Positions 26,474 to 35,521 of a DNA stretch of 64,000 bases are shown in pieces. Position numbers and translations under genes: made by a program. Origin of the DNA: Kitasatospora cinereorecta (GTDB taxonomy: Bacteria > Actinomycetota > Actinomycetes > Streptomycetales > Streptomycetaceae). Position 1 is the stretch's first letter. Every line of letters starts with the position of its first letter. Below the pieces are notes generated by a model, which did no database searches, was not told the origin of the DNA, and worked only from the letters and a program-made list of their open reading frames with translations. The DNA lies in NCBI RefSeq assembly GCF_024172095.1, contig NZ_JAMZDX010000004.1:372001-436000 (forward strand), in the 5' to 3' direction.

Positions 26474-27736
26474 GTGCAGGTGAGTCAGAGTGCCCCGGTC
26501 GCCGTCCGCGGCTGGGCGTCCGCCCTGCTGGCGACGGTGGCGGCGTTCGCGGCGATGCTGGTGGTCGCGTCGCTGGGCCTGTGGCTGGCCGGGGCGGATT
26601 CGCTGCCGGGCGGCGGGTTCGGCTCCGTGGTGGCGGCGACCGTCCTGATGTCGTTCGGCACTCCGGCGCAGCTGGACGGCAGCGCCGTGTTCGTGGCGAC
26701 GGCGCAGGGCGGTATCACCGCGCTGCCGCTGTCGGTGAGCGTGACGGGAGCGCTGGTGGCGGGGGTGCTGTTCCTGCGTCCGCTGCGCCGCCACGCCGTG
26801 GTCGGGGGCCGTGAGCTGCTGTTACGGCTGGTGCAGTTCGCGGTGGTCTGGACGGCCGTGACCCTGGTGCTGTCGGCGGCCGCGCGACACACGTTCACGG
26901 TGTCGACCGGTGAGCCGCTGCTGGACGAGATCGGCGGGGCGATCGGTGCCGAGCCGGTGGTGGGGTTCCGGGTGGATCCGGGTCCGGCGGTGGGCCATGC
27001 GCTGCTCTGGCTGCTCATCGCGGTGGTGCTGGCCGTGGCGGTGTCCAGCCGGACGCCGCTGCCGAGCCGGCTGGTGCGCTTCCACGCGTCGGTGCGTCCG
27101 GCGGCGCACGCGGTGCTGACGCTGGTGCTGGTGTACCTGGGGCTGGGCGTGGTCGGCGGTGTGGTGGCGCTGGTGGTGGGCAGTCAGCCGCGCGAGACGC
27201 TGGCGGTGATCGTGCTGGGGCTGCCGAACCTGGCGTGGCTGGCGCTCGGGGTGGGTCTCGGGGCGTCCTGGGACGGCCATGTGTCGGGCAGTCTGGGGTT
27301 GCCGTTCCCCGAGCCGCTCGCGGCGGTGCTCCGTTCGCGGCAGAACGTCACCCTGGACCTGTCCACCCTCGCCGACCAGGACGGCCGCATGTGGCTGCTG
27401 CTGCCGCTCGCCGCGGTGCTGGTGCTGCTCGCGGGCGTGGCGACGGCCTGGCGGGCGCCCGTCGCGCTGCCCGCCTGGCGGCACGCGCTGCACCTGGCCG
27501 TGGCGCTCGCGGTGGCGATGCTGCTGATCGGCCTGGCGACCCGGATCTCGGCGGTGTACGGGCTGTCGCTGCTGGGTCTGGGTGGCAACGGGTCGGTGTC
27601 CCTCCAGCCGAACCTGCTCACCGCCGTGCCGATCGCGGCCGGTTGGGGCGCGGTCGCCGGACTGCTCGGCGGCCTGGCCGCCCCGCACCTGCGGCGCCCC
27701 GGCCGGCAGCAGCCCGTACCGCCCGCCACCGGCTGA
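26474..27736 (+). CDS. Streptophobe-family polytopic membrane protein
   Basis: A 420-residue protein with around ten hydrophobic helices, matching the streptophobe family of Streptomyces membrane proteins of unknown function. The N-terminal helix (ASALLATVAAFAAMLVVASLGL) and LVSGGFGSVVAATV-like loop are typical in layout. GTG 26474 is preceded by GGGAG at 6 bases. The long in-frame extension to 26090 is antisense to the DUF6777 gene and is a shadow. Divergent from DUF6777, so the 168 bp between should hold both promoters. Confidence 0.75.
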   Translation: MQVSQSAPVAVRGWASALLATVAAFAAMLVVASLGLWLAGADSLPGGGFGSVVAATVLMSFGTPAQLDGSAVFVATAQGGITALPLSVSVTGALVAGVLFLRPLRRHAVVGGRELLLRLVQFAVVWTAVTLVLSAAARHTFTVSTGEPLLDEIGGAIGAEPVVGFRVDPGPAVGHALLWLLIAVVLAVAVSSRTPLPSRLVRFHASVRPAAHAVLTLVLVYLGLGVVGGVVALVVGSQPRETLAVIVLGLPNLAWLALGVGLGASWDGHVSGSLGLPFPEPLAAVLRSRQNVTLDLSTLADQDGRMWLLLPLAAVLVLLAGVATAWRAPVALPAWRHALHLAVALAVAMLLIGLATRISAVYGLSLLGLGGNGSVSLQPNLLTAVPIAAGWGAVAGLLGGLAAPHLRRPGRQQPVPPATG

Positions 27737-27824
27737 ATCCGGTCAATCTCCCCGCACACCTGGGCGCCCCTCCCCGCCCCGGCCGTACGCTCGTACGCAC
27801 ACGACGGTCCGGAGGGGGAGCCAA

Positions 27825-28490
27825 GTGGCAGGACGACCCGTATCCCGCCGGACCGGACCGCGCAGGCCCGTGCGCCGCCGACCGGCCCGCCGTGCGCGGT
27901 CGTCCCGGGACAACGCGCTGCTGCTGATCGCGGGCGCCCTGGTGGCGATCGTCGTGGTGAGCGCGGTGGTCTCCTGGCTGGCCCGGCACCTGGTCGTGGT
28001 GGTGCTGCTGATCGTGGTCGGGGCGGTGGTGGCCGCCGTGCTGCACCGGCGCCGGGCGGCGGCGAGCCGGCAGCTGTTCCAGGCGCGGGCCGCGCAGTCC
28101 CGGCACATCGGCGGGTACCTCGCGATGACGCCGAAGCAGTTCGAGCACGCGCTCGCCTTCCTGTGCGAGCGTGACGGCTGCACCCGGGTGCGGGTGGTCG
28201 GCGGCGCGGGCGACCTGGCGGCCGATGTGCTGGCCGTGGCGCCGACCGGCCGGCGGATCCTGATCCAGGCGAAGCGGTACGGGCCGCGGACCATGGTGAC
28301 GTCGGCGGACGTGCAGAAGGTCAACGGGACGTACCGGGATGTGCACGGCTGTGACCTGGCGGCGGTCGTCACCACCAGTGGTTTCACCCGGGCGGCGGCC
28401 GATTTCTGTCGCCTGGTCGGCATTCGGGCGTACGACCGGCGCTCGCTCGCCCGCTGGGCCGAGGGCACCGGCGCACCGCCCTGGGTGTGA
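27825..28490 (+). CDS. Membrane-anchored Mrr/RecB-like restriction endonuclease-fold protein
   Basis: A 221-residue protein. Residues about 1-30 are very basic, then two adjacent hydrophobic segments (LLLIAGALVAIVVVSAVV and VVVVLLIVVGAVVAAVL), then an Mrr-cat nuclease domain: TPKQFEHALAFLCERDGC, GDLAADVLAVAPTGRRILIQAKRY (Asp and QxK active site) and AAVVTTSGFTRAAADF. Such proteins cleave modified or foreign DNA; here the nuclease would face the cytoplasm at the membrane. GGAGGGGGAG precedes GTG 27825. No methyltransferase is next to it. Confidence 0.82.
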   Translation: MAGRPVSRRTGPRRPVRRRPARRARSSRDNALLLIAGALVAIVVVSAVVSWLARHLVVVVLLIVVGAVVAAVLHRRRAAASRQLFQARAAQSRHIGGYLAMTPKQFEHALAFLCERDGCTRVRVVGGAGDLAADVLAVAPTGRRILIQAKRYGPRTMVTSADVQKVNGTYRDVHGCDLAAVVTTSGFTRAAADFCRLVGIRAYDRRSLARWAEGTGAPPWV

Positions 28491-28504
28491 CGTCCGACCG
28501 GCCG

Positions 28505-29572
28505 TCACCCCACCCAGGTGGCCTTCAGCGCGGAGACGGCGAAGCCCGGGCCGAAGCCGATCAGCAGGCCGGTCGCGCCGGCCGGGGGCGGGGCGGCGTG
28601 GGTGCGGTCGAGGACGTCGAGGACGCTGGCTCCCCCGAGGTTGCCGGACCGGTCGAGCGAGTCCCAGGAGTGCCGCAGGGCTTCGTCGCCGAGGCCGAGC
28701 TGCTCGCCGAGGTCCCGGAGGATGGCCGGGCCGCCGGTGTGCGAGACGGTGAAGTCGAGCGGCCACGGCCCGCCGTCCGCGGCCGGTGCCCCGGGCAGGG
28801 GTCGGGCGAGCCAGCGGCGCAGGGCCGGGGAGATGCCCTTGATGCTCTGCGGGGCGCTGCGTTCGGAGTCGAAGTGGACGCCGGTCTCGTCGAGGCGTTT
28901 GCGGTAGCGGCGGTGGCTGTCGGGGAGCAGGTACTCCCAGGTGTCCTCGACCCGCAGGCCGGGGCCGAGCGGCCGGTCGGAGACCAGGACGGCGGTGCCG
29001 GAGTCGCCCCACAGCGCCTTGTACACCATCATCTCCACGCCGGTGTCGCCGTGGTGGTAGATGCTGGACAGCGATTCGGCGACCACCAGCAGGACCAGTG
29101 AGCCGGGGTTGGCGCGGACGGCTTCGACGGCCATCACCAGGCCGTGGGCGCCGCCGTTGCAGCCGAGCTGGGTGAGGGGGCGGCGCCGGACGTCGGGGCG
29201 CAGGCCGAGTTCGGCGGCCAGGTGGACGTCGAGTCCGGGGACGGCGTCGCCGGTGGAGTGGCTGGTGACCACGCAGTCCACCCGGTCCGGTGCCACGCCG
29301 TACCGGTCGAGCAGGTGCCGGGCCGCGGTGGTGCCCATCGCGGCCAGGTCGGCGAAGGCGGTGCGGTTGCGCTCGGCGAGGCCGCGCTCGGCCACCACGA
29401 CCTCCCAGGGCTGGGAGAACCGCCGCTCGGCGGGCATCTGAGCGAGGATCCGCCGGACGGTGCCGAGCCGGGGGTGGTCGCCGTGGCGGTCCACCATGTC
29501 GTCGTGGATCCGCTGCCGCGGGATCAGGTGGGCGGGCAGGTGGACCGCCGGTCTGCTGATGTACACGCCCAT
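28505..29572 (-). CDS. Type III polyketide synthase (chalcone/stilbene synthase family)
   Basis: A 355-residue homodimeric ketosynthase that would extend an acyl-CoA starter with malonyl-CoA. The catalytic triad is visible: Cys in QLGCNGGAHG, His in DFTVSHTGGPAIL and Asn in DRSGNLGGASV. The C-terminal GFGPGFAVSALKATW motif is the family's GxGPG signature. ATG 29572 is chosen over GTG 29584 because the upstream AGGTGGG fits only the ATG. No methyltransferase, P450 or oxygenase lies nearby, so the product is not predictable; pyrones such as germicidin-like compounds are the nearest known types. It has no close relation to the kinase operon beside it. Confidence 0.88.
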   Translation of the reverse strand: MGVYISRPAVHLPAHLIPRQRIHDDMVDRHGDHPRLGTVRRILAQMPAERRFSQPWEVVVAERGLAERNRTAFADLAAMGTTAARHLLDRYGVAPDRVDCVVTSHSTGDAVPGLDVHLAAELGLRPDVRRRPLTQLGCNGGAHGLVMAVEAVRANPGSLVLLVVAESLSSIYHHGDTGVEMMVYKALWGDSGTAVLVSDRPLGPGLRVEDTWEYLLPDSHRRYRKRLDETGVHFDSERSAPQSIKGISPALRRWLARPLPGAPAADGGPWPLDFTVSHTGGPAILRDLGEQLGLGDEALRHSWDSLDRSGNLGGASVLDVLDRTHAAPPPAGATGLLIGFGPGFAVSALKATWVG

Positions 29573-29732
29573 CCGGATGCCCACCTCTCACCGCCGGGAC
29601 GCCGAGTCCGACGATCACACAATGTGGCACACCACCCGTCCGACCAGGAATATGCGGCCCCCGAACCCCCACACACCCTCCCCACACCGCCCGGTGGCCG
29701 TACCACCGTGCAGTCGTACCGCCACGCACAGC

Positions 29733-30812
29733 TCAGGCGCCGGCCACCCCGCCGGGGTCGAGGACGCCGAACACCGGCCAGGCCCACGGCGGGGGCGGCA
29801 CGGGCTCGGCCTCGACCTCGGCCTCCGCCGCGATGTCACCGGACCCGACCGCAGCCTCCGCCACGGCCGCCGCGGGCCGCGCGGGTGCGACCGGCTGCTC
29901 CGACACGGCGGTCGGTTCGGCCACCGGTACGGCCGCGCCGCCGCCCCCGCCGGCGGTGTGCTCGGCGAGCCGCAGCGCTCCGACGAATTCCAGGCAGCTG
30001 CCGTACCGTTCGTCGGGGGCCTTGGCGAGGGCCCGGGCGAGCACCCGGTCGAGCTCGGGCCCGAGCTCGGGGCGGCGCTCGGAGAGGGTCGGGGGCGGGT
30101 CGTTGAGGTGGGCCCAGAGCAGGGCGAGGTCGTCGTCGCGCTGGTAGGGCGGGCTCCCGGTGAGCATCTCCCAGACCACGCAGCCCAAGCTGTAGACGTC
30201 GCAGCGGCCGTCCACCGGCTTGCCGGAGATCTGCTCGGGGGCGACGTAGTCGAGCGTGCCGACGAACTGTCCGACGCTGGTGAGGCCGGTCAGCGAAAGG
30301 GACTTCTTGGTGAGGCCGAAGTCGGTGAGGTACGCGTGCTCGGGGTGCTCGCTGTCGGTGCCCTCGGCGATCAGGATGTTGCCGGGTTTGACGTCCCGGT
30401 GGACCAGTTCGCGGGCGTGGGCGGCGTCCAGCGCGCTGGCGACCTGGACGCCGATCCTGGCCGTCTTGCGGACCGAGAGCGGGCCCTCCCGGTCGAGCAG
30501 GGCGCGCAGGTCGCGGCCGCGGACGTAGCGCATCGCGATGTAGAGGATGCCCTCGGCCTCGCCCGCCTCGTAGACCGGGACGATGTTGGGGTGGTCGATG
30601 GCGGCGGCGATCCGGGACTCGCGGGCGAAGCGCTGGCGGAAGACGTCGTTGCGGGCGAGTTCGGGGGCGAGCAGTTTGACGGCCACGATCCGGCCGAGCC
30701 GGAGGTCCTCGGCGCGGTAGACGACCGCCATGCCGCCGCGTCCGATCAGCTTCTCCAGGCGGTAGCCGGCCAGTTGGTGGCCGGTGAGGTCGGCTCGCGC
30801 GGAGGTGGTCAT
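29733..30812 (-). CDS. Soluble Ser/Thr protein kinase of the FHA-ABC operon
   Basis: A 359-residue Hanks-type kinase: GRGGMAVVYRAED glycine loop, VAVKLL with Lys46, HRDVKPGN (138-144), DFG (164-166) and APEQ. The C-terminal 80 residues are Ala/Glu/Pro-rich and carry no transmembrane segment, so it should be cytoplasmic. Its ATG overlaps the stop of the SH3-like gene (ATGA), and it is the last gene after the FHA-ABC transporter and SH3-like genes. By analogy with mycobacterial PknF and Rv1747, it probably phosphorylates the FHA-bearing transporter. Confidence 0.9.
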   Translation of the reverse strand: MTTSARADLTGHQLAGYRLEKLIGRGGMAVVYRAEDLRLGRIVAVKLLAPELARNDVFRQRFARESRIAAAIDHPNIVPVYEAGEAEGILYIAMRYVRGRDLRALLDREGPLSVRKTARIGVQVASALDAAHARELVHRDVKPGNILIAEGTDSEHPEHAYLTDFGLTKKSLSLTGLTSVGQFVGTLDYVAPEQISGKPVDGRCDVYSLGCVVWEMLTGSPPYQRDDDLALLWAHLNDPPPTLSERRPELGPELDRVLARALAKAPDERYGSCLEFVGALRLAEHTAGGGGGAAVPVAEPTAVSEQPVAPARPAAAVAEAAVGSGDIAAEAEVEAEPVPPPPWAWPVFGVLDPGGVAGA

Positions 30813-31306
30813 CGCCGCTCACCCGGTTCCACGGTGGCGTAGGTCTGCAGGCGGGTGCCGTCGCAGTAGTACCAGCGGCCCTGGTCGAGGTCGAGCAGCC
30901 AGGCCGAGGAGCCGTCGACGACGGCGCCGAGCCGCAGGTCGCGGGTGCCGTCCCGGAAGGTCTCCAGGTCGATGGTGCCCTCGGCCAGGTCGTCGAGCAG
31001 GCGACGGTAGGAGGCGAGGGAGCGTTCCAGGGCGGCGAGCAGCGGGCGCGGGTCCTCCTCGGTGCCGAGCGGCTGTCCGGTGCCGGGCGGGCGCTGCGGG
31101 AGGGGCACCAGCAGCCGGCCGTCGACCCACGCGGACCAGCCGTTGGAGCAGACGATGCGGCCCCAGTTGCCGCTGGCGTCGACCAGTTGGACGGGCAGCA
31201 GCGGGTCGAGCCGGATCGAGGGGCTGGACGGGTCGGGTCCGGCCCAGGTCTGCATGCCGTCGCCGGGGGCGACGTGGGTCGGGCGGAAGTCGTAGGGCGC
31301 GTTCAT
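30809..31306 (-). CDS. SH3-like small protein between FHA-ABC transporter and kinase genes
   Basis: A 165-residue protein without signal peptide. Residues about 30-70 (LLPVQLVDASGNWGRIVCSNGWSAWVDGRLLVPL) form a bacterial SH3-like barrel, and the C-terminal part (WLLDLDQGRWYYCDGTRLQTYA) has a WYY motif seen in small interaction domains. It likely bridges or tunes the kinase and transporter; this is inferred from position alone. Start ATG 31306; it ends in ATGA overlap with the kinase gene and lies 17 bp after the transporter stop. Confidence 0.75.
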   Translation of the reverse strand: MNAPYDFRPTHVAPGDGMQTWAGPDPSSPSIRLDPLLPVQLVDASGNWGRIVCSNGWSAWVDGRLLVPLPQRPPGTGQPLGTEEDPRPLLAALERSLASYRRLLDDLAEGTIDLETFRDGTRDLRLGAVVDGSSAWLLDLDQGRWYYCDGTRLQTYATVEPGERR

Positions 31307-31323
31307 CGGCTGCCGTCCGCCGT

Positions 31324-33669
31324 CTACCGCCGCATCACGGCCGGTTCGTGGCGGCGCAGCAGCCTGGCGACCACCAGACCGTAGACCACGGCGAGGACGA
31401 CCAGCATGCCCATGTCGATCAGCCAGATGCCCGGCCGGTGGGCGAACAGCGGGTCGTCGGCCAGGTTGCCGGGGACGAGTTGGTGCAGGTCGACGGTGGA
31501 GGCCATGGCGGCGAACGCCCAGCGGGAGGGGATCAGCCAGGACAGCTGGTTGAGGCCGGGGATCTGGTCGAGCTGGAGCAGGGCGCCGCAGAACACCACC
31601 TGGACGATGGCGACCAGCACCAGCAGCGGCATGGTCACCTCTTCCTTCTTGACCAGGGCGGAGATCAGCAGGCCGAGCATCATCGCGGAGACCGACAGCA
31701 GGGCGACGGCGAGGGTGATCTCCAACAGGGGCGGCAGGTACACCCCGCCGCCCGGTATCTTGACGCCGGCCAGGGCGACCATGGTGAGCACCACCGACTG
31801 CACCACGGTGATGGTGCCGAGCACGATGACCTTCGAGCACAGGTACGCCGATCTGGACAGGCCGACGGCTCTCTCGCGCTGGTAGATGGTGCGTTCCTTG
31901 ACCAGTTCGCGGACCGCGTTGGCGGCGCCGGTGAGCACGCCGCCGACGCACAGGATGAGCAGTGCGTTGAGCGCGGTGTCCGCGTTGAGGGTGGAGCCGG
32001 CCAGCGCGTGGGCCATCGCGCCCATGATGAACGGCAGGGCGATCATCACGGCGATGAAGGTGCGGTCGGCGGCGAGCGCGCTGGCGTAGCGCCGGCACAG
32101 CGTGCCGACCTGCTTGCGCCAGCGGCGGGGCTTGGGGCGCGGCGGCGCCGGGACGGCCGCCGCCGCACTCGGCTCGGGGCCGGGCGGGACGGGGCGTTCG
32201 GTGACGCCGGCGATGTAGCGGCGGAACGGTTGGGAGGCCCGGAACTGGCCCGCCCAGTCGCGGTCGCGCTCGTTCTCGAACGCCTCGAAGGCCTCCGGCC
32301 AGTTGTGGTAACTGAAGTGGTCGAGGGTCTCCTCGGGCGGCCCGTACCAGGCGATCCGTCCGCCGGGGGCGAGCAGCAGCAGCCGGTCGCACAGGTCGAG
32401 GCTGAGCACGCTGTGGGTGACCACGATGACGGTGCGTCCGTCGTCGGCGAGGCCGCGCAGCATCTGCATCACCGAGTGGTCCATGCCGGGGTCGAGCCCG
32501 CTGGTGGGTTCGTCGAGGAAGAGCAGGGACGGTTTGGTGAGCAGTTCCAGGGCGACGCTGACCCGCTTGCGCTGGCCGCCGGAGAGGCTGGAGATCACCT
32601 GGTCGGCGCGCTGGGTGAGGCCGAGTTCGGTGATCACCTCCTCGACCCGGGCGTCGCGTTCGGCGGCGGCGGTGTCGCCGGGGAAGCGCAGTTCGGCGGC
32701 GTAGGACAGGGCGCGGCGGACCTTCAGCTGGGTGTGCAGGATGTCGTCCTGCGGGACCAGCCCGATCCGGCTGCGCAGTTCGGCGTAGTCCCGGTAGAGG
32801 TCGCGGCCGTCGTAGCGGACCGTGCCCTGGTCGGCGGGGCGCAGCCCGGTGAGCGCGTTGAGCAGGGTGGACTTGCCGGCGCCGCTCGGTCCGGCGACCG
32901 CCAGCAGGCACTTCTGGCCGACCGGGAAGGTCACCTGGTCCAGCAGGACCTTGCCGCCCGCCACCTGGACGGTCAGCCCCTCGACGTCGAGGTCGATGTC
33001 GCCGGTGTCGGCGAACTCCTGCAGCTCGTCGCCGACCAGGCAGAACACCGAGTGGCCGATGCCGATCAGGTCGCCAGGGCCGACCAGTGCCTGCAGCACC
33101 GGCTGGCCGTTGAGGAAGGTGCCGTTGTGGCTCTCCAGGTCGGCGATCTCGTACCGGCCGTCGGCGCGGGCCCGCAGTTCGGCGTGGTGCCGGGAGACCG
33201 ACAGGTCGCCGACCACCAGGTCGTTGTCGGGGGCGCGGCCGATCCGCACCACCTTGGCCGGGAGCGGCCGCACCGTGGTCGGTGGCCGGAACGAGCCGGT
33301 GATGGAGGTCAGTCCGGACGGCTGCCGGGCACTGACGGCGGTCGGTTCGGGCAGCGCGCTGAGCCGGCAGCAGGCGCCGTCGGCGGGGCTGCCGAACCAG
33401 ATCACCGTCCCGGGGCCGACGTCCAGATGGGCGACGCGGTGGCCCTCGCAGAAGGTGCCGTTGGTGGAGCCGGTGTCGTCGAGCACCCAGTGTCCGTCGC
33501 CGACGTGCAGCACCGCGTGGTGCCAGGACACCCGCGGATCGCTGAGCACGATGTCGCTCGCTGGATCCCGCCCGACGGCGTACGTGCGACTCGGGCTCAT
33601 CACCTGCGAGTCGCCGTCGGTCTCGAGTACGAGCTGCGGCGCGGTGAGCGCGAACTCTCGCTCTCCCAT
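31324..33669 (-). CDS. ABC transporter with two FHA domains (Rv1747-like)
   Basis: A 781-residue half-transporter of ABCG type. FHA1 (about 30-100; VGRDPASDIVLSDPRVSWHH, DTGSTNGTF) and FHA2 (about 140-210; IGRAPDNDLVVGDLSVSRHH, ESHNGTF) recognise phosphothreonine. The linker (110-135) holds several Thr that may be kinase sites, as in Rv1747. Then the ATPase: Walker A GPSGAGKST, signature LSGGQRKR, Walker B LLFLDEPTSGLD; and about six C-terminal membrane helices. It leads the operon with the SH3-like and kinase genes and appears leaderless: TAGCAT ends 6 bases before ATG 33669. The cargo is unknown, possibly a cell-envelope lipid or glycan. Confidence 0.9.
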   Translation of the reverse strand: MGEREFALTAPQLVLETDGDSQVMSPSRTYAVGRDPASDIVLSDPRVSWHHAVLHVGDGHWVLDDTGSTNGTFCEGHRVAHLDVGPGTVIWFGSPADGACCRLSALPEPTAVSARQPSGLTSITGSFRPPTTVRPLPAKVVRIGRAPDNDLVVGDLSVSRHHAELRARADGRYEIADLESHNGTFLNGQPVLQALVGPGDLIGIGHSVFCLVGDELQEFADTGDIDLDVEGLTVQVAGGKVLLDQVTFPVGQKCLLAVAGPSGAGKSTLLNALTGLRPADQGTVRYDGRDLYRDYAELRSRIGLVPQDDILHTQLKVRRALSYAAELRFPGDTAAAERDARVEEVITELGLTQRADQVISSLSGGQRKRVSVALELLTKPSLLFLDEPTSGLDPGMDHSVMQMLRGLADDGRTVIVVTHSVLSLDLCDRLLLLAPGGRIAWYGPPEETLDHFSYHNWPEAFEAFENERDRDWAGQFRASQPFRRYIAGVTERPVPPGPEPSAAAAVPAPPRPKPRRWRKQVGTLCRRYASALAADRTFIAVMIALPFIMGAMAHALAGSTLNADTALNALLILCVGGVLTGAANAVRELVKERTIYQRERAVGLSRSAYLCSKVIVLGTITVVQSVVLTMVALAGVKIPGGGVYLPPLLEITLAVALLSVSAMMLGLLISALVKKEEVTMPLLVLVAIVQVVFCGALLQLDQIPGLNQLSWLIPSRWAFAAMASTVDLHQLVPGNLADDPLFAHRPGIWLIDMGMLVVLAVVYGLVVARLLRRHEPAVMRR

Positions 33670-33675
33670 ACGTCG

Positions 33676-33681
33676 ATGCTA
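33676..33681 (-). promoter_or_regulatory. -10 element TAGCAT of the leaderless FHA-ABC operon
   Basis: On the minus strand TAGCAT is followed by 6 bases and ATG 33669. Confidence 0.5.
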
Positions 33682-33789
33682 GACCCCACCCTGGGCACCC
33701 GCCCGAGGGGCGGTTTTCGGCCGACCGGGTGACAGTGGGAGGCGGTGCCCCGAGGCTGGGTACCTGATGGGGCAAAGCAGATCGGCGCG

Positions 33790-34083
33790 ATGGGAGCGGT
33801 GCTGGTGAACACCTGGGCGACCTGGACGACGCAGGGCATCCAAGCCGGTACCGGCGGGGTGAAGACGGTGGAGATCGGGGTGATCACCGGTGACCTGACG
33901 CTGCACACCACCTGGATCGAGGGCGAGGCACGGGTGACCGTGCAGTACAGCGGGGCACTGGACTGGTTCACCGTCGAGGGCAGCCCGGTGCCGGCCGCCG
34001 ACGAGAAGACCGCCCGGGAGATCCACCAGCGGATGGTCGAGGCGGTGAAGGCCGGCGGTGGTGCGACGGCTCCGCAGGTCTGA
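33790..34083 (+). CDS. Small hypothetical protein, 97 residues
   Basis: A short beta-rich protein (VKTVEIGVITGDLTLHTTWIEGEARVTVQYSGALDWFTVEGSPV) with a helical C-terminus (AREIHQRMVEAVKAGGG). It seems to be a conserved Streptomyces protein of unknown function. The start is uncertain: ATG 33790 is used, but GTG 33805 has GGGAG at a better distance, and a longer frame begins at 33745. Its end overlaps the lipoprotein gene by 26 bp. It is divergent from the FHA-ABC operon. Confidence 0.6.
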   Translation: MGAVLVNTWATWTTQGIQAGTGGVKTVEIGVITGDLTLHTTWIEGEARVTVQYSGALDWFTVEGSPVPAADEKTAREIHQRMVEAVKAGGGATAPQV

Positions 34084-35449
34084 GCGGGCCGCGGCGCTGC
34101 TGTCGGCGGCGCTGCTGCTGGCCGGTTGCTCCTCCGGCGGCGCGGGCGGCGGCGCACCGGGTCCGTCCACCCTGACGGCCGGTCCCCGCTCCCCCACCCC
34201 GGCGGCGGCCGGCGACTGGCCCACCTACCACCGGGACGCGCTGCGCACCGGTACGGCGCCGGACGCCGCCCCGGTCGGGCCGCTCGCCCGGGCCTGGGCG
34301 GCGCGGCTGGACGGCGCGGTCTACGGGCAGCCGCTGGTGGTCGGCGGCCGGATCCTGGCGGCGACCGAGAACAACACGGTGTACCTGCTCGACCCCGGCA
34401 GCGGGGCGGTGGTGTGGAGCCGCAACCTGGGCGCACCGGCCCGCGCCGCCGAGCTGCCCTGCGGCAACATCGACCCGCTGGGCATCACCTCCACCCCGGT
34501 CTACGACCCGTCGACCGGGCTGGTCTTCGTGCTCGCCGAGCTGGCCGGCGGGCGGCACGTGCTGAACGGCCTGGACGCGGCCACCGGCGAGCCGGTGGTC
34601 CGGCGCGACGCCGAGCCGCCCACCGGCGACCGGCTCGCCCACCAGCAGCGCTCGGCGCTGGCCCTGTGGGACGGCCGGGTGGTGATCGCCTACGGCGGCC
34701 TGTTCGGCGACTGCGGCAACTACCGGGGCGCGGTGGTCTCGGTGCCGGTCTCCGGCGCGGGCGAGCTCCGCTCCTACGTGGTGCCGACCGGCCGCGAGGG
34801 CGGCATCTGGGCGAGCGCGGGCCCGGTGGTGGACGGCGACCGGCTGCTGGTGTCGGTCGGCAACGGCGAGTCCACCGGCGGCGCGTACGACGGCTCCGAC
34901 TCGGTGCTCGCCCTCACCCCCGAGCTGACCCGGGCGGACCTGTTCGCCCCGGCGAGCTGGGCCGCGGACAACGCGGTCGACGCCGACCTCGGCTCGCTCT
35001 CCCCGGTCCGGGTGGACCGCTTCGTGCTGGCCCTCGGCAAGCGCGGCACCGCGTACCTGCTGGACGCCGCACATCTCGGCGGCGTGGGCGGTCAGCTGAC
35101 CGAGGCCCAGGTCTGCCCGGCGTACGGCGGGGCCGCGGTTGACGGCTCGGCGGTGTACCTGCCCTGCGAGGACGGCCTGGTCCGGCTGGGCGTGGGCGCG
35201 GACGCCTCGCTCTCGGTCGCCTGGAAGCTGCCGCTGGGCCGGGCCGGTTCGCCGGTGGTCGGCGGCGGTGCGGTCTGGGTGCTCGACTGGCAGAACGGCG
35301 TCCTGGACGCGGTGGACCCGGCGAGCGGACATGTGCTGCAGCACGCCGAGGTCGGCGCCGAGCTCCCGCACTTCGCCTCACCGGTCCTGGCCGGCGGCCG
35401 GGTGCTGGTCGGCACCGCGGACGGGGTGACCGCCTTCACGTTCGGTTGA
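34058..35449 (+). CDS. PQQ-binding-like beta-propeller lipoprotein
   Basis: A 463-residue exported protein. The N-terminus (LLSAALLLAGCSSG) is a lipoprotein signal with the lipobox LAGC. The rest is repeated beta-propeller blades (GRILAATENNTVYLLDPGSGAVVWS, VGGGAVWVLDWQNGVLDAVDPASGHVL and similar), like YVTN/BamB-type or quinoprotein dehydrogenase folds, but the catalytic Asp-Asn set of true PQQ dehydrogenases is not evident, so it may be a scaffold. Start GTG 34058 overlaps the previous gene. Four Cys in the mature part could form disulfides. Confidence 0.8.
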   Translation: MVRRLRRSERAAALLSAALLLAGCSSGGAGGGAPGPSTLTAGPRSPTPAAAGDWPTYHRDALRTGTAPDAAPVGPLARAWAARLDGAVYGQPLVVGGRILAATENNTVYLLDPGSGAVVWSRNLGAPARAAELPCGNIDPLGITSTPVYDPSTGLVFVLAELAGGRHVLNGLDAATGEPVVRRDAEPPTGDRLAHQQRSALALWDGRVVIAYGGLFGDCGNYRGAVVSVPVSGAGELRSYVVPTGREGGIWASAGPVVDGDRLLVSVGNGESTGGAYDGSDSVLALTPELTRADLFAPASWAADNAVDADLGSLSPVRVDRFVLALGKRGTAYLLDAAHLGGVGGQLTEAQVCPAYGGAAVDGSAVYLPCEDGLVRLGVGADASLSVAWKLPLGRAGSPVVGGGAVWVLDWQNGVLDAVDPASGHVLQHAEVGAELPHFASPVLAGGRVLVGTADGVTAFTFG

Positions 35450-35521
35450 TATCTCGTGACGCACGGTTATGTCGCTCGTTCGCAGGGAAACCAGCTGGCA
35501 GGCGAGCGGTGGGAGGACGAA

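Noticed and set aside
25161-26483. Plus-strand Gly/Pro/Ala-rich frame resembling a structural protein
   Set aside because: Antisense of the low-complexity arm of the DUF6777 gene.
30784-33732. Long plus-strand frame of 982 codons
   Set aside because: Antisense to the kinase/SH3/FHA-ABC operon, with shadow composition.
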